Below, piece after piece: positions 16,274 to 24,262 of a stretch of DNA of 35,023 nt. Every line of letters starts with the position of its first letter. Position 1 is the first letter of the stretch. A program made the position numbers and the translations under genes. A model generated the notes under the pieces. The model did not search any database. It was not told where the DNA came from and saw only the letters and a program-made list of their open reading frames with translations. Source of the stretch: an uncultured Pelagibacteraceae bacterium (lineage in GTDB: Bacteria > Pseudomonadota > Alphaproteobacteria > Pelagibacterales > Pelagibacteraceae); NCBI GenBank assembly GCA_913050185.1, contig CAJXBA010000011.1, positions 1 through 35,023 on the forward strand, in the 5' to 3' direction.

Positions 16274-17391
16274 TATTTATTTTCCGTTACTCTTCTTCTT
16301 ACAAAATTATTAAAAATAACTGCAATTAACATCATCGCTCCTAAAAATACTTTAAACCAATCAGTATCCACATCAGTATAATAAATTCCCATAGAAACCG
16401 TTCCAAAAATTAGAGCTCCAAACGCAGCACCAATAGCTGATCCATAACCTCCTGTTAATAAACATCCTCCAACAACAGCAGCAACTATTGCTTCTAGTTC
16501 TTTTAAAAATCCTCTCATTGTATCCGCAGACCCTGCGTCAAGAACCTGAACACATGCATAAATGGTTGCGCATACTGCCGTTCCAATAAATAAACTGATT
16601 TTCACTCTTGCAACTGGGACTCCAACATTCCTCGCTCCTAATTTGTCGCCACCTGAAGCAAAAATCCAATTTCCGTATCTTGTTTTCATTAAGATCCAAG
16701 TTGCAAAAATGGTAAGGCCAATCCACCAAATAACTGAAGTTGGAACTCCGGTTGCCAAGGGAGTTCCGTCTTGTCTTAAAGCAATTAATCCTAATGAGCC
16801 CAACCAAACAAACAGCCCGGAAAATACATCAGCTGAAAATATCCATGCTATAGGATCGTTTTCGATTAAAACTCTTAATCCCGGAACTTGTGTTCTTCCG
16901 GTAATTAATCTCGTTAATGCCAAAGTAGCTCCTCTTAAAATAAAAAGCATAGCTAGAGTAACTATAAAAGAAGGTAATCCAGTTCTAACCACCAAAATTC
17001 CATTTGCATAACCAATTAAAACAGCCATAGAAAAAGCAAAAAGTATGCTAGACCATAATGGCCACCCCCAATAAATTGCGGGTATTGCTATGCATATTCC
17101 CGCAAAGCCAATCATGGATCCTACTGATAAATCAAATTCTCCTCCTATCATTAACATGGCCGCTCCTATTGCGATAATTCCAAGGTTAGATGATACTTCT
17201 AAAAAGTTAAGTGTACCGTAGGCACTAAACATACCGCTATCGCCAGCAATAATTCCAAAAAAAATGAAGACTAATATGGATCCACCCAACGCTCCAAGTT
17301 CTGGTCTATTTAATAATTTTTTTAATTTGGAAACTCTTCTAAGTCTTTCGTCTTGGGACTTTCTGTCAATACTTTGAGATTTTGTAGACAC
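16273..17391 (-). CDS. ABC transporter permease, sugar (RbsC/FrcC/IatP-like)
   Basis: The protein of 372 residues has a polar N-terminus and about nine to ten hydrophobic segments typical of CUT2 permeases. Recognisable stretches are [20 protein letters not shown] (first half), [33 protein letters not shown] and [20 protein letters not shown]. The GEFDLSVGS motif is a hallmark of this family. Together with the ATPase downstream and the binding protein upstream it forms one importer. An intrinsic terminator lies between the binding-protein gene and this one, so it should be expressed below the binding protein. Confidence 0.88.
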   Translation of the reverse strand: MSTKSQSIDRKSQDERLRRVSKLKKLLNRPELGALGGSILVFIFFGIIAGDSGMFSAYGTLNFLEVSSNLGIIAIGAAMLMIGGEFDLSVGSMIGFAGICIAIPAIYWGWPLWSSILFAFSMAVLIGYANGILVVRTGLPSFIVTLAMLFILRGATLALTRLITGRTQVPGLRVLIENDPIAWIFSADVFSGLFVWLGSLGLIALRQDGTPLATGVPTSVIWWIGLTIFATWILMKTRYGNWIFASGGDKLGARNVGVPVARVKISLFIGTAVCATIYACVQVLDAGSADTMRGFLKELEAIVAAVVGGCLLTGGYGSAIGAAFGALIFGTVSMGIYYTDVDTDWFKVFLGAMMLIAVIFNNFVRRRVTENK

Positions 17392-17412
17392 CGTTTTTAT
17401 TATAGCTTAATT

Positions 17413-17446
17413 AAAAAAAAAGGCCCGCAATAAAATGCGGGCCTTT
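17413..17446 (-). terminator. Intrinsic terminator/attenuator between binding-protein and permease genes
   Basis: On the minus strand an 11-bp perfect stem (446-436 with 429-419, offset 17000; arms AAAGGCCCGCA and TGCGGGCCTTT) encloses a 6-nt loop and runs into a U-rich tract (complement of the A run 17413-17421). It lies 12 nt past the binding-protein stop and 28 nt before the permease start. Partial read-through here would give the usual excess of binding protein over permease and ATPase. Confidence 0.88.
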
Positions 17447-17458
17447 AAATACTATATT

Positions 17459-18379
17459 TTATCTATAACCTTGTGCTGCCCACTTAATTACTTTGCTAGC
17501 ATTATCAGGAGTTACGAAACCTGGGCCAGTCATTACGACTCCAGCAGGCATTGTTCCCCATCTAATATACTGAGCAAAAATAGCTATTGGTAAGTAACCT
17601 TGAAGATATTGTTGTTGATCAATCAAGAACTCTACTTTTCCAGCAGCTGCAGCTTTAAGCATATCAGGTGACATGTCGAATGTACCTAATCTTATTTTTC
17701 CAACTTTACCAGCTGCTTCTAAAGCTTTAAGAGCTGCTTCACCAGAAAGACCAGCGCCTAAAGTTAAGATGGTATCAACACCACCTAATTTTGCAGCAAC
17801 TGCTTTTTCTATTTCAGTTACATCATTTGAAGTTCCAAGTATTTCTACTGGACCACCAAAACCTTTTTTGAAACCAGCGCATCTACGGTCCAAAGCAACG
17901 TTACCAACTTCATGGTTAACGCAAAGAGCTTTTTTTCCGCCAGCAGCTTTCATTTTTTGTCCGCCACCAACTCCAGCTTCAAATTCTGTTTGACCTACGT
18001 GCGCACTTATACCTAAAGAAGCAAAATCGTCTGAACCAGAGTTCATGGAAATTACTGGTATTCCCGCAGCGATAGCTGCTTTTACTGACTTACCTAATGC
18101 AGCAGCATCAGGAAGTGTAATTACAATGCCTTTTGGTTTTTGTGATACAGCATTGTCAATTAACTTAGCCATTTCAACCATGTCGAAAGTGCCAGGAGCA
18201 GTATACTTGCAAGATATTTTCATATCTTTACATGCTGAATCTACTCCGTTCTTTGCAACAGACCAGAAAGGGTCATTAGCTTGTCCGTGTGAAACAACGA
18301 TCACATCAATAGCAAATGCTGCCACCGACATCATTGTCCAACTTACAATAGCCAATATGGATAAATATATTTTTCTCAT
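17459..18379 (-). CDS. Periplasmic sugar/cyclitol-binding protein (RbsB-like)
   Basis: The 306-residue protein starts with a Sec signal peptide (MRKIYLSILA, hydrophobic to about residue 20, cleavage near AAFA-ID) and belongs to the periplasmic-binding type I/peripla_BP_4 family. Typical marks are VVSHGQANDPFWSVAKNGVD, AKLIDNAVSQKPKGIVITLP, GIPVISMNSGSDD, GTFDMSPDMLKA and FLIDQQQYLQGYLPI, which contacts sugar. A clear GAGGGAA ribosome site precedes the ATG. It is the first gene of the transporter operon and lies next to iolG, so myo-inositol is a candidate ligand (as for IbpA of Caulobacter). Fructose or ribose cannot be ruled out. Confidence 0.85.
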   Translation of the reverse strand: MRKIYLSILAIVSWTMMSVAAFAIDVIVVSHGQANDPFWSVAKNGVDSACKDMKISCKYTAPGTFDMVEMAKLIDNAVSQKPKGIVITLPDAAALGKSVKAAIAAGIPVISMNSGSDDFASLGISAHVGQTEFEAGVGGGQKMKAAGGKKALCVNHEVGNVALDRRCAGFKKGFGGPVEILGTSNDVTEIEKAVAAKLGGVDTILTLGAGLSGEAALKALEAAGKVGKIRLGTFDMSPDMLKAAAAGKVEFLIDQQQYLQGYLPIAIFAQYIRWGTMPAGVVMTGPGFVTPDNASKVIKWAAQGYR

Positions 18380-18397
18380 ATTTTCCCTCTTATATTG

Positions 18398-18417
18398 TTA
18401 ATTTAACGTTAAATTAA
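18398..18417. promoter_or_regulatory. 20-bp perfect palindrome with LacI-type AACGTT centre
   Basis: TTAATTTAACGTTAAATTAA is perfectly symmetric about a central CG, the arrangement of LacI/GalR-family operators. It lies between the predicted transcription start (near 18419) and the start codon of the binding-protein gene (18379), so a bound repressor would block the transporter operon. No LacI-family gene is in the window. The AT-rich arms could arise partly by chance, but 20 bp of perfect symmetry is unlikely. Confidence 0.6.
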
Positions 18418-18425
18418 TATGGCAT

Positions 18426-18454
18426 ATTAGAAACAAAAATTTCAAAATAGTCAA
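18426..18454 (-). promoter_or_regulatory. Promoter of the sugar/inositol transporter operon
   Basis: On the minus strand TTGACT (454-449, offset 18000) and TCTAAT (431-426) are separated by 17 bp, each matching the sigma70 consensus at five of six positions. The predicted start near 18419 lies just upstream of the palindrome at 18398-18417. Confidence 0.5.
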
Positions 18455-18498
18455 AGGTTGAATAAATAATAATACAACTCAAGGTTTATAAGTTTCAT

Positions 18499-19500
18499 TT
18501 AGAAACTGATCTTGATCAATTTTTTTAAATGTAAAGATTTGTATGCGGCGTTTGCAATAATAATTGCTCGTCTTCCATCCTCAAATATTGCACGAGGCGT
18601 TTTTTTTCTTTCAATATAGTTAATCAGATCATTTAACTGTAATTTATAAGCTTCATCATATCTATCTATAAAAAAATTTAACAAAGGTCTCTTAATTGAA
18701 GTTTTGGATCCTAAAAATTTTTCGGAGTTATTATCTCTTTTGTTACCAGAGATCATCATGCCCTTGCTCCCAAAAATCTCTACTCTTTGATCATAACCAT
18801 AAGAGCAATGTCTTGAGTTATTAATTGCACAAATAACACCTTTCTTTGACTTTAGTAAACACATTGCAAGTTCATAATCTTTTATTTTTTTAAATTTTGC
18901 ATCAGGTAAATTAACAGCAGATGTAAATATTTCTTTAATTTCGTCTTTGATCAAATAAAATCTCAGTAAATCAAAATCATGTATCATCATATCTTTAAAG
19001 ATGCCTCCGGAAGTTTTTAAATAAGGCAACGAAGGTGGAGCTGGATCTCTGCTGGTTATTATAATTTTCTCTAGTTTTCCAATTTCACCATTTTCTATAG
19101 ATTTTTTTAGCGAGTAGTGACCTGGATCATATCTTCTATTAAAACCAAGTTGAATTTTTGGTTTATATTTTTTTATTATTTTTTTGCATTTATTGATTTT
19201 ATCAATATTTAAATCTAAAGGTTTTTCACAAAAAACAGTTTTTCCATGTTTTGTTGATTCAATTATATAATTGATATGAGATGAGGCAGGGGTTGAAATA
19301 AAAATCACATCGATGTTTTTATCATTATATGCAATGTTTGTTTTGTTAATTGGAAAAGATTTAAATTTTTTTGCAATTTTTATAGTTAAATTTGGATCAA
19401 TATCAAAAACATATTTTAGTGAACATCTATTATTTAATAATATATTTTTTGCGTGCATTTCGCCAATTCTACCCAGACCAAAAAGTGCTATATTTATCAT
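18499..19500 (-). CDS. iolG: Inositol 2-dehydrogenase-like Gfo/Idh/MocA oxidoreductase
   Basis: The 333-residue protein has an N-terminal Rossmann fold (ALFGLGRIGEMHAKNI) and the family dinucleotide motif CEKPLDLN. IolG-like marks follow: QLGFNRRYDPGHYSLKKSI, the catalytic region GGIFKDMMIHDFDLLRFYL (Lys of CEKP plus Asp and His here), and YGYDQRVEIFGSKGMM. It would oxidise myo-inositol to 2-keto-myo-inositol (scyllo-inosose). It diverges from iolE across 72 bp and lies upstream of the transporter operon on the same strand, separated from it by the operator-bearing gap. Lysine and isoleucine richness reflects AT-rich coding. Confidence 0.75.
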   Translation of the reverse strand: MINIALFGLGRIGEMHAKNILLNNRCSLKYVFDIDPNLTIKIAKKFKSFPINKTNIAYNDKNIDVIFISTPASSHINYIIESTKHGKTVFCEKPLDLNIDKINKCKKIIKKYKPKIQLGFNRRYDPGHYSLKKSIENGEIGKLEKIIITSRDPAPPSLPYLKTSGGIFKDMMIHDFDLLRFYLIKDEIKEIFTSAVNLPDAKFKKIKDYELAMCLLKSKKGVICAINNSRHCSYGYDQRVEIFGSKGMMISGNKRDNNSEKFLGSKTSIKRPLLNFFIDRYDEAYKLQLNDLINYIERKKTPRAIFEDGRRAIIIANAAYKSLHLKKLIKISF

Positions 19501-19572
19501 TTGTATTTTGTTTCTTTTTTATTACTTGAAGATATTTTCTAATCAATTAATATCCTAACAAAAAAAAACAAA

Positions 19573-20472
19573 ATGTCAGTAAAATTAGGTGTGGCCCCTA
19601 TAGCTTGGAGCAATGATGATATGACAGAGCTAGGAGGTAATACATCATTAGAACAATGTATGGCTGAAGCTAGCCAAGCAGGATATATAGGAATAGAGCA
19701 TGGTGGTAAATTTCCTAAAAAATCATCAGAATTACTGCCAAAATTAAATGAATTCAATTTACAGTTATGTTCAGGCTGGTATGGGGCAAATCTAAGAAAA
19801 AATTCAGTAGAAGAAGAAAAACAAGCAATTCAAGAACAACTTAAATTATTTAAAGATTGTAAAGCTCCTTGTTTTGTTTTTGCTGAAGTTTCAGATTCAA
19901 TTCAAGGTGATTCAAATAGAAAATTATCTACAAGACCACAAATGCAAAATGACGAATGGAAAAATTATTGCTCAAAAATATCTGAACTAGGAAAATATTT
20001 AGAAGATCAAGGAATGCCTCTTGGTTATCATCATCATATGGGAACTGTTATTGAGTCCCAAAAAGATACTGAGAGATTATTGGATAATACTAACGATTGT
20101 GTAAAATTAACTTTGGATACAGGTCATATGTTGTTTGCTCAAGGAGACTCAAAAAATATTTTGAGTGATTATAGTGAAAGATTAATTCATATGCATTGTA
20201 AAGATATTAGAAAAAATGTGCTTGAAAACTCTCTTAAACAAGATTTAAGTTTTAGAGGAGCTTTCTTAGAAGGAGTATTTACTGTTCCGGGAGATGGTTG
20301 CATAGACTACAAGTCATTATTTGATATTTTAAAACAAAAAAATTATTCTGGCTGGTTGGTAGTTGAAGCAGAGCAAGATCCAAAAAAATCAAATCCTTTT
20401 GAATATGCAAAAAAAGGATATAAATATCTTAGCGAAACCTTATTATCTTGTAACGTTGATATTATAAGGTAA
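19573..20472 (+). CDS. iolE: Inosose dehydratase (2-keto-myo-inositol dehydratase)
   Basis: The 299-residue protein is a xylose-isomerase-like TIM barrel with the IolE N-terminus LGVAPIAWSNDDMTELGGNT and later GYIGIEHGGKFP, GYHHHMGTVIES, LTLDTGHMLFAQGD, LIHMHCKDIR, FTVPGDGCIDY and WLVVEAEQDP. The His, Asp and Glu residues in these blocks make up the metal site. IolE dehydrates scyllo-inosose to the trihydroxycyclohexane-dione that IolD hydrolyses, so it links the neighbouring iolG to iolD. The gene stands alone on the plus strand between two minus-strand operons, with its own upstream region of 72 bp shared with iolG. Confidence 0.88.
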   Translation: MSVKLGVAPIAWSNDDMTELGGNTSLEQCMAEASQAGYIGIEHGGKFPKKSSELLPKLNEFNLQLCSGWYGANLRKNSVEEEKQAIQEQLKLFKDCKAPCFVFAEVSDSIQGDSNRKLSTRPQMQNDEWKNYCSKISELGKYLEDQGMPLGYHHHMGTVIESQKDTERLLDNTNDCVKLTLDTGHMLFAQGDSKNILSDYSERLIHMHCKDIRKNVLENSLKQDLSFRGAFLEGVFTVPGDGCIDYKSLFDILKQKNYSGWLVVEAEQDPKKSNPFEYAKKGYKYLSETLLSCNVDIIR

Positions 20473-20475
20473 AGC

Positions 20476-20988
20476 TTATCTGTAAATAGAAGTTAGTTCA
20501 TTGTTTCCTGCCGCAACACAGGGCGATTTAAAACAAGTTCCAACTAACCATTCTGAACCTGGTTCAGACAAAAAATTTGAGGCTGTAACAAAGATAACAC
20601 CCATTTCAGTTGATTGACCTGCTTGCCCTTCTGCCTGCAATCTTGGATCGGATGTCGATTTGATTGATGGTGAATTTATTGAGTACGGATTTTTTAAATT
20701 TAAATTTTTTATTACATAATTAATTACATTCGTAGTAATCCATTCACCTTTACAAGGATCTCCCCATTTAGTATTTGAATTTTCTTCTGCCTTATCACAA
20801 TTATTAATTTCAGAATTAATTAATTCAATAACTTGCTTGTGATTATTACGAACGGCCTCAACTTTTTCTTCCACACCAGATCTACTAGATAAAGTCCAAA
20901 GTAACATAAATATTACATATACTGTGGACAGTACCACCAGTAATTCAAGTAAACCAAAATTTTTAAATCTTAACAAAATTCCATTCAT
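20476..20988 (-). CDS. Pilin-like/pseudopilin-like secreted-domain protein in a catabolic operon
   Basis: The 170 residues begin with a short polar leader (MNGILLRFKN), then FGLLELLVVLSTVYVIFMLL (11-30), which resembles the type IV pilin N-terminal helix: Phe at +1 and Glu15 at +5. The residue before the cut is Asn10, not the Gly, Ala or Ser that prepilin peptidases need. The C-terminal 130 residues are soluble with four cysteines (NNCDKAEE, GDPCKGEWITT, GTCFKSPCVAAG) that could form two disulfides in the periplasm. The start overlaps the stop of the hydroxyacid dehydrogenase gene by 4 bp (ATGA), so it is translationally coupled to a sugar-catabolic operon. Function unknown. Confidence 0.6.
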   Translation of the reverse strand: MNGILLRFKNFGLLELLVVLSTVYVIFMLLWTLSSRSGVEEKVEAVRNNHKQVIELINSEINNCDKAEENSNTKWGDPCKGEWITTNVINYVIKNLNLKNPYSINSPSIKSTSDPRLQAEGQAGQSTEMGVIFVTASNFLSEPGSEWLVGTCFKSPCVAAGNNELTSIYR

Positions 20989-21944
20989 AATTTTACAATC
21001 ATTGATTTGTCCAATTTTCCATCAAAAAAATCAATTATATTTTGTATTGTATCTACTCCCATTCTCTCTGTACATTCTTCTGTAAATGTTGATGTGTGAG
21101 GACTTAAAAATACTTTTTTATTTTTTAAAAGTGGATTATTAGAATCCGGAGGCTCTTTCGCAAAAACATCTAAACCTGCTCCCAAAATCATATTTTTGTT
21201 TAGTGCTTCATTCAAATCTAATTCATTAATAACCGTGCCTCGTGATGTATTAATTAATATCGCGCTTTTTTTCATGGAACTCAAAACTTTAAGATTTATT
21301 AAATTTTTTGTTTCATCGGTTGATGGTAAATGAAATGAAAGATAATCCATATCTCTAACATTTTTTGAAAAATCGTTAATTTTTTTTCCACCAAACCTTG
21401 TGATTGTTTCTTCATCTACATAAGGATCATATACAAAAACATTCATGTCAAAACCTTTACACTTTTTTATTAGATTTTTACCAATCCTTCCAAATCCTGC
21501 TATAAGTATATTTTTATTCCACAGTTCTTTAGTTAGTTGTAAATCATTTCTTTTTGAAAAATTTCCATCTCTTACACATTTGTCATACATTCCAACACCT
21601 CTTGAAATGCTCAACATCATAAAAAACACATGTTCTGCAACTGAGACGGCATTTGCTTTTGCTGTAATGGCAAGGGTAATATTTTTTTCCTTAGTGGTTT
21701 TAAGATCAACATTATCGTAGCCAACGCCATGTCTTGAAATTATTTTTAGTTTCTCAGCTGATTCAATCAATTCTTTATCGAGTTTAAAAACTCTAAGTGA
21801 AACTGCATCACAATCTTTTAATTTATTTTTTAAAAAATTGACCTCAAGATTCTCTACGATTTCATAGGTAAAATCTTGCCTTTTTTTCAAAAGTTCAATA
21901 CCAGAATTATGAATTTTTTCGATTATTAAAACTTTTTTCATCAA
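20985..21944 (-). CDS. D-isomer-specific 2-hydroxyacid dehydrogenase
   Basis: The 319-residue enzyme shows the NAD(P) Rossmann motif ILIAGFGRIGKNLIKKCKGF, then VYDPY. The catalytic set is Arg in LINTSRGTVINELDL, Glu in GLDVFAKEPPDSNNPLL and His in VFLSPHTSTFTEEC. Such enzymes interconvert 2-keto acids and D-2-hydroxyacids (glyoxylate/hydroxypyruvate reductases, phosphoglycerate dehydrogenase). The length is that of hydroxypyruvate-reductase-like members without an ACT domain. It lies in a minus-strand operon with an aldolase and an aldehyde dehydrogenase, 12 bp from the aldolase. The specific acid is unknown. Confidence 0.85.
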   Translation of the reverse strand: MMKKVLIIEKIHNSGIELLKKRQDFTYEIVENLEVNFLKNKLKDCDAVSLRVFKLDKELIESAEKLKIISRHGVGYDNVDLKTTKEKNITLAITAKANAVSVAEHVFFMMLSISRGVGMYDKCVRDGNFSKRNDLQLTKELWNKNILIAGFGRIGKNLIKKCKGFDMNVFVYDPYVDEETITRFGGKKINDFSKNVRDMDYLSFHLPSTDETKNLINLKVLSSMKKSAILINTSRGTVINELDLNEALNKNMILGAGLDVFAKEPPDSNNPLLKNKKVFLSPHTSTFTEECTERMGVDTIQNIIDFFDGKLDKSMIVKL

Positions 21945-21956
21945 TTGCTTCTAAAA

Positions 21957-22748
21957 CTAATATGCTTTTGACTCTTCTCTACTTTTAATTTTTTTGAGTT
22001 TTTCTACGACTGATTTTGCTCCTACTGATATGTATCTTTGATCGGAGCCAACAGTAACCATTCGAAAACCCATTTCAATCATTTTCATTGCATACTCCGG
22101 CGTAGCGTTATGTATGCCGGCGAGAATTTTGTTTTTCTTTGCATGTTTTAATATATTTTCAATTGCAGAAAATGTTGGAGAACTTTTCTCTTTATCAAAA
22201 CCGGGGTCGGTTCCAACCGCTAGGCTTAAATCTGCTGGTCCTATATAAATGCCGTCTAAACCCGGAGTACTCATTATTTTGTCCAAATTATTTAATGCCT
22301 CACTAGTTTCTATCATTGCCCATTTTAATATTTCGTTATCTGCGTGCTTAGCGTAATCTGGTCCGCCGTATAATAATCCTCTTATTGGACCAAAACTTCT
22401 ATATCCCTTTGGTGGATACAAACAAGCTTGAACAAATTTTTCAGCTTGCTCTCTATTATTTATCATGGGACAAATGACTCCGTAGCTACCCGCGTCCAAA
22501 ATTTTCATTATTTGGCCTGGATCATTCCAATTAACCCTTACCATAGGGACAACTTCTGTTGTGGAAATTGCCTGGAGCATTTGCAAAGCGTTTGGGTAAT
22601 CAATGACACCATGCTGCATATCTATAGTTAAAGAATCCCAGCCTTGGTGTGCCATAACTTCTGCGGAAAAGGAACTTGGAATTTGCAGCCATCCATTAAT
22701 AATGGTTTGTCCGTCAGAAAAAATTTTTTTTAATCTATTCTTTCTCAT
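21957..22748 (-). CDS. HpcH/HpaI-family 2-keto-acid aldolase
   Basis: The 263-residue protein is a class II pyruvate aldolase-like TIM barrel. Visible are LTIDMQHGVIDYP (the DxxHG base region), VPMVRVNWNDPGQIMKILDAGSYGVICPMI, KWAMIETSEALNNLD (metal Glu), GIYIGPADLSLAVG (metal Asp) and VTVGSDQRYI. Relatives cleave 4-hydroxy-2-oxoheptanedioate, 2-keto-3-deoxy-rhamnonate or 5-keto-4-deoxy-glucarate, giving pyruvate and an aldehyde. The aldehyde dehydrogenase upstream and dehydrogenase downstream would handle the products. Substrate not assignable. Confidence 0.85.
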   Translation of the reverse strand: MRKNRLKKIFSDGQTIINGWLQIPSSFSAEVMAHQGWDSLTIDMQHGVIDYPNALQMLQAISTTEVVPMVRVNWNDPGQIMKILDAGSYGVICPMINNREQAEKFVQACLYPPKGYRSFGPIRGLLYGGPDYAKHADNEILKWAMIETSEALNNLDKIMSTPGLDGIYIGPADLSLAVGTDPGFDKEKSSPTFSAIENILKHAKKNKILAGIHNATPEYAMKMIEMGFRMVTVGSDQRYISVGAKSVVEKLKKIKSREESKAY

Positions 22749-22755
22749 TTAGAAA

Positions 22756-24198
22756 TTAACTAGTAATTCCTAAGTGAGTATATTTGATATTAAGGTAATC
22801 TTTAATACCCATTGTACCACCTTCTCTACCATAACCAGTTTGTTTAATTCCTCCAAATGGAGCTTCAGCTACTGCCACTACAGGCGTGTTAACGGCTACA
22901 ACTCCTGTTTCCATTAACTCGGAAGTTTTGTGTGCTTTCTCCATTGAATTTGTATATATGTAGCTAGCTAAACCAAGTTCATGTTTATTGGATCTTTCTA
23001 TTACTTCGTCAAAATCTTTAAATGTAGTTATTGGAACTAACGGTCCGAAAGGTTCCTGTTTCATTATTGTAAAATCATCTGTTACATTATCGAAGACTGT
23101 AGGTTCGTAAAAATATCCTTTGTTAAAATCTGCCGGTTTTTTTCCTCCACATAATACTTTCGCTCCTTCCTTTTTTGTTTTTTCAACAAGTTCTTCAATT
23201 TCATTTAATCTTTTTTTTGTAGTCATTGGTCCAAGTTGAACATTCTCATCTAGTCCATTGCCAATTTTTAATTTTATAGTTTTTTCTACAAATAATTTTG
23301 TAAAAGCATCTTTTTTATTTTCATGAATATAAAATCTACTTGGAGATATGCAGACTTGGCCACTATTCCTAAATTTTGCAGTAATAGCCATATCGACAAC
23401 CTTTTTAATGTCCACATCATCAAAAACTATAAAAGGTGAATGACCGCTCAATTCCATAGTAACTCTTTGAACTTTGTCAGCAGCCTGTTTTAAAATTAGC
23501 TTACCAACTCTTGTTGATCCAGTGATCGAAACTTTTTTTACTATATCAGATGAGATTAATTGAGATGAAATTGCTGCTGGATCTCCCGAAAGTAAGTTTA
23601 CAACTCCAGGCGGAACGCCAGCTTCTTTAATTATGTCCATCATTTCCATCACACATCCCGGTGTAATTACATCAGGTTTACAAATAACTGAACATCCTGC
23701 TGCTAGAGCAGTTGAAATTTTCCTTGAGGCCAAAACAATTGGAAAATTCCACGGCACTAACGCAGCAACAACACCGACGGGTTGGTAATAAACATGAACT
23801 CTTGTGTTTTCAAATCTACTTTCAACAGTTTGTCCGTAAATTCTTTTTGTTTCTTCAGCGTTCCATTCAAAAATATCAGCCGCACCACTTATTTCACCGC
23901 GTGCTTCTGCCAAGGGTTTGCCAACTTCTAGAGTGAGCCACTTGGCTAAAACTTCACTTTTTTTTCTCATTAAATCTGCGATTTTTCTAATTACATATGA
24001 TCTTTGCCAGGGAGGTGTATTCCTCCAAACTGCAAAACCTTTTTCAGCAGATTTCAGTGCTTTTTCAACATCTGCTGGTGTTGCCTTAGATGCCTTTCCT
24101 ATCACTTCTTCTGTTGCCGGGTTAATCACCTCGTAAGTTTCTCTTTTTTCTGAAGGCTGCCATTTACCATCAATGAATTGACCAAATTTACTGTACAT
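22756..24198 (-). CDS. NAD(P)-dependent aldehyde dehydrogenase
   Basis: The 480-residue enzyme is a full-length ALDH. Motifs are PWNFPIVLASRKISTALAAG (NAD site), VSITGSTRVGK, the general base Glu in VTMELSGHSPFIVFDD and the nucleophile Cys in FRNSGQVCISPSRFYIH, followed by KQEPFGPLVPITTF and EAPFGGIKQTGYGREGG. The pattern is closest to succinate- or ketoglutarate-semialdehyde-type dehydrogenases; it lacks the features of CoA-dependent methylmalonate-semialdehyde dehydrogenase (IolA) that I would look for. First gene of the minus-strand operon, divergent from iolD across 64 bp. It has no obvious ribosome site. Confidence 0.87.
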   Translation of the reverse strand: MYSKFGQFIDGKWQPSEKRETYEVINPATEEVIGKASKATPADVEKALKSAEKGFAVWRNTPPWQRSYVIRKIADLMRKKSEVLAKWLTLEVGKPLAEARGEISGAADIFEWNAEETKRIYGQTVESRFENTRVHVYYQPVGVVAALVPWNFPIVLASRKISTALAAGCSVICKPDVITPGCVMEMMDIIKEAGVPPGVVNLLSGDPAAISSQLISSDIVKKVSITGSTRVGKLILKQAADKVQRVTMELSGHSPFIVFDDVDIKKVVDMAITAKFRNSGQVCISPSRFYIHENKKDAFTKLFVEKTIKLKIGNGLDENVQLGPMTTKKRLNEIEELVEKTKKEGAKVLCGGKKPADFNKGYFYEPTVFDNVTDDFTIMKQEPFGPLVPITTFKDFDEVIERSNKHELGLASYIYTNSMEKAHKTSELMETGVVAVNTPVVAVAEAPFGGIKQTGYGREGGTMGIKDYLNIKYTHLGITS

Positions 24199-24262
24199 TT
24201 TTAATATTTAATGTTGATATAAAGAATATTTTTTTTTAATTTTTTAGAATTATAACTGAAAG

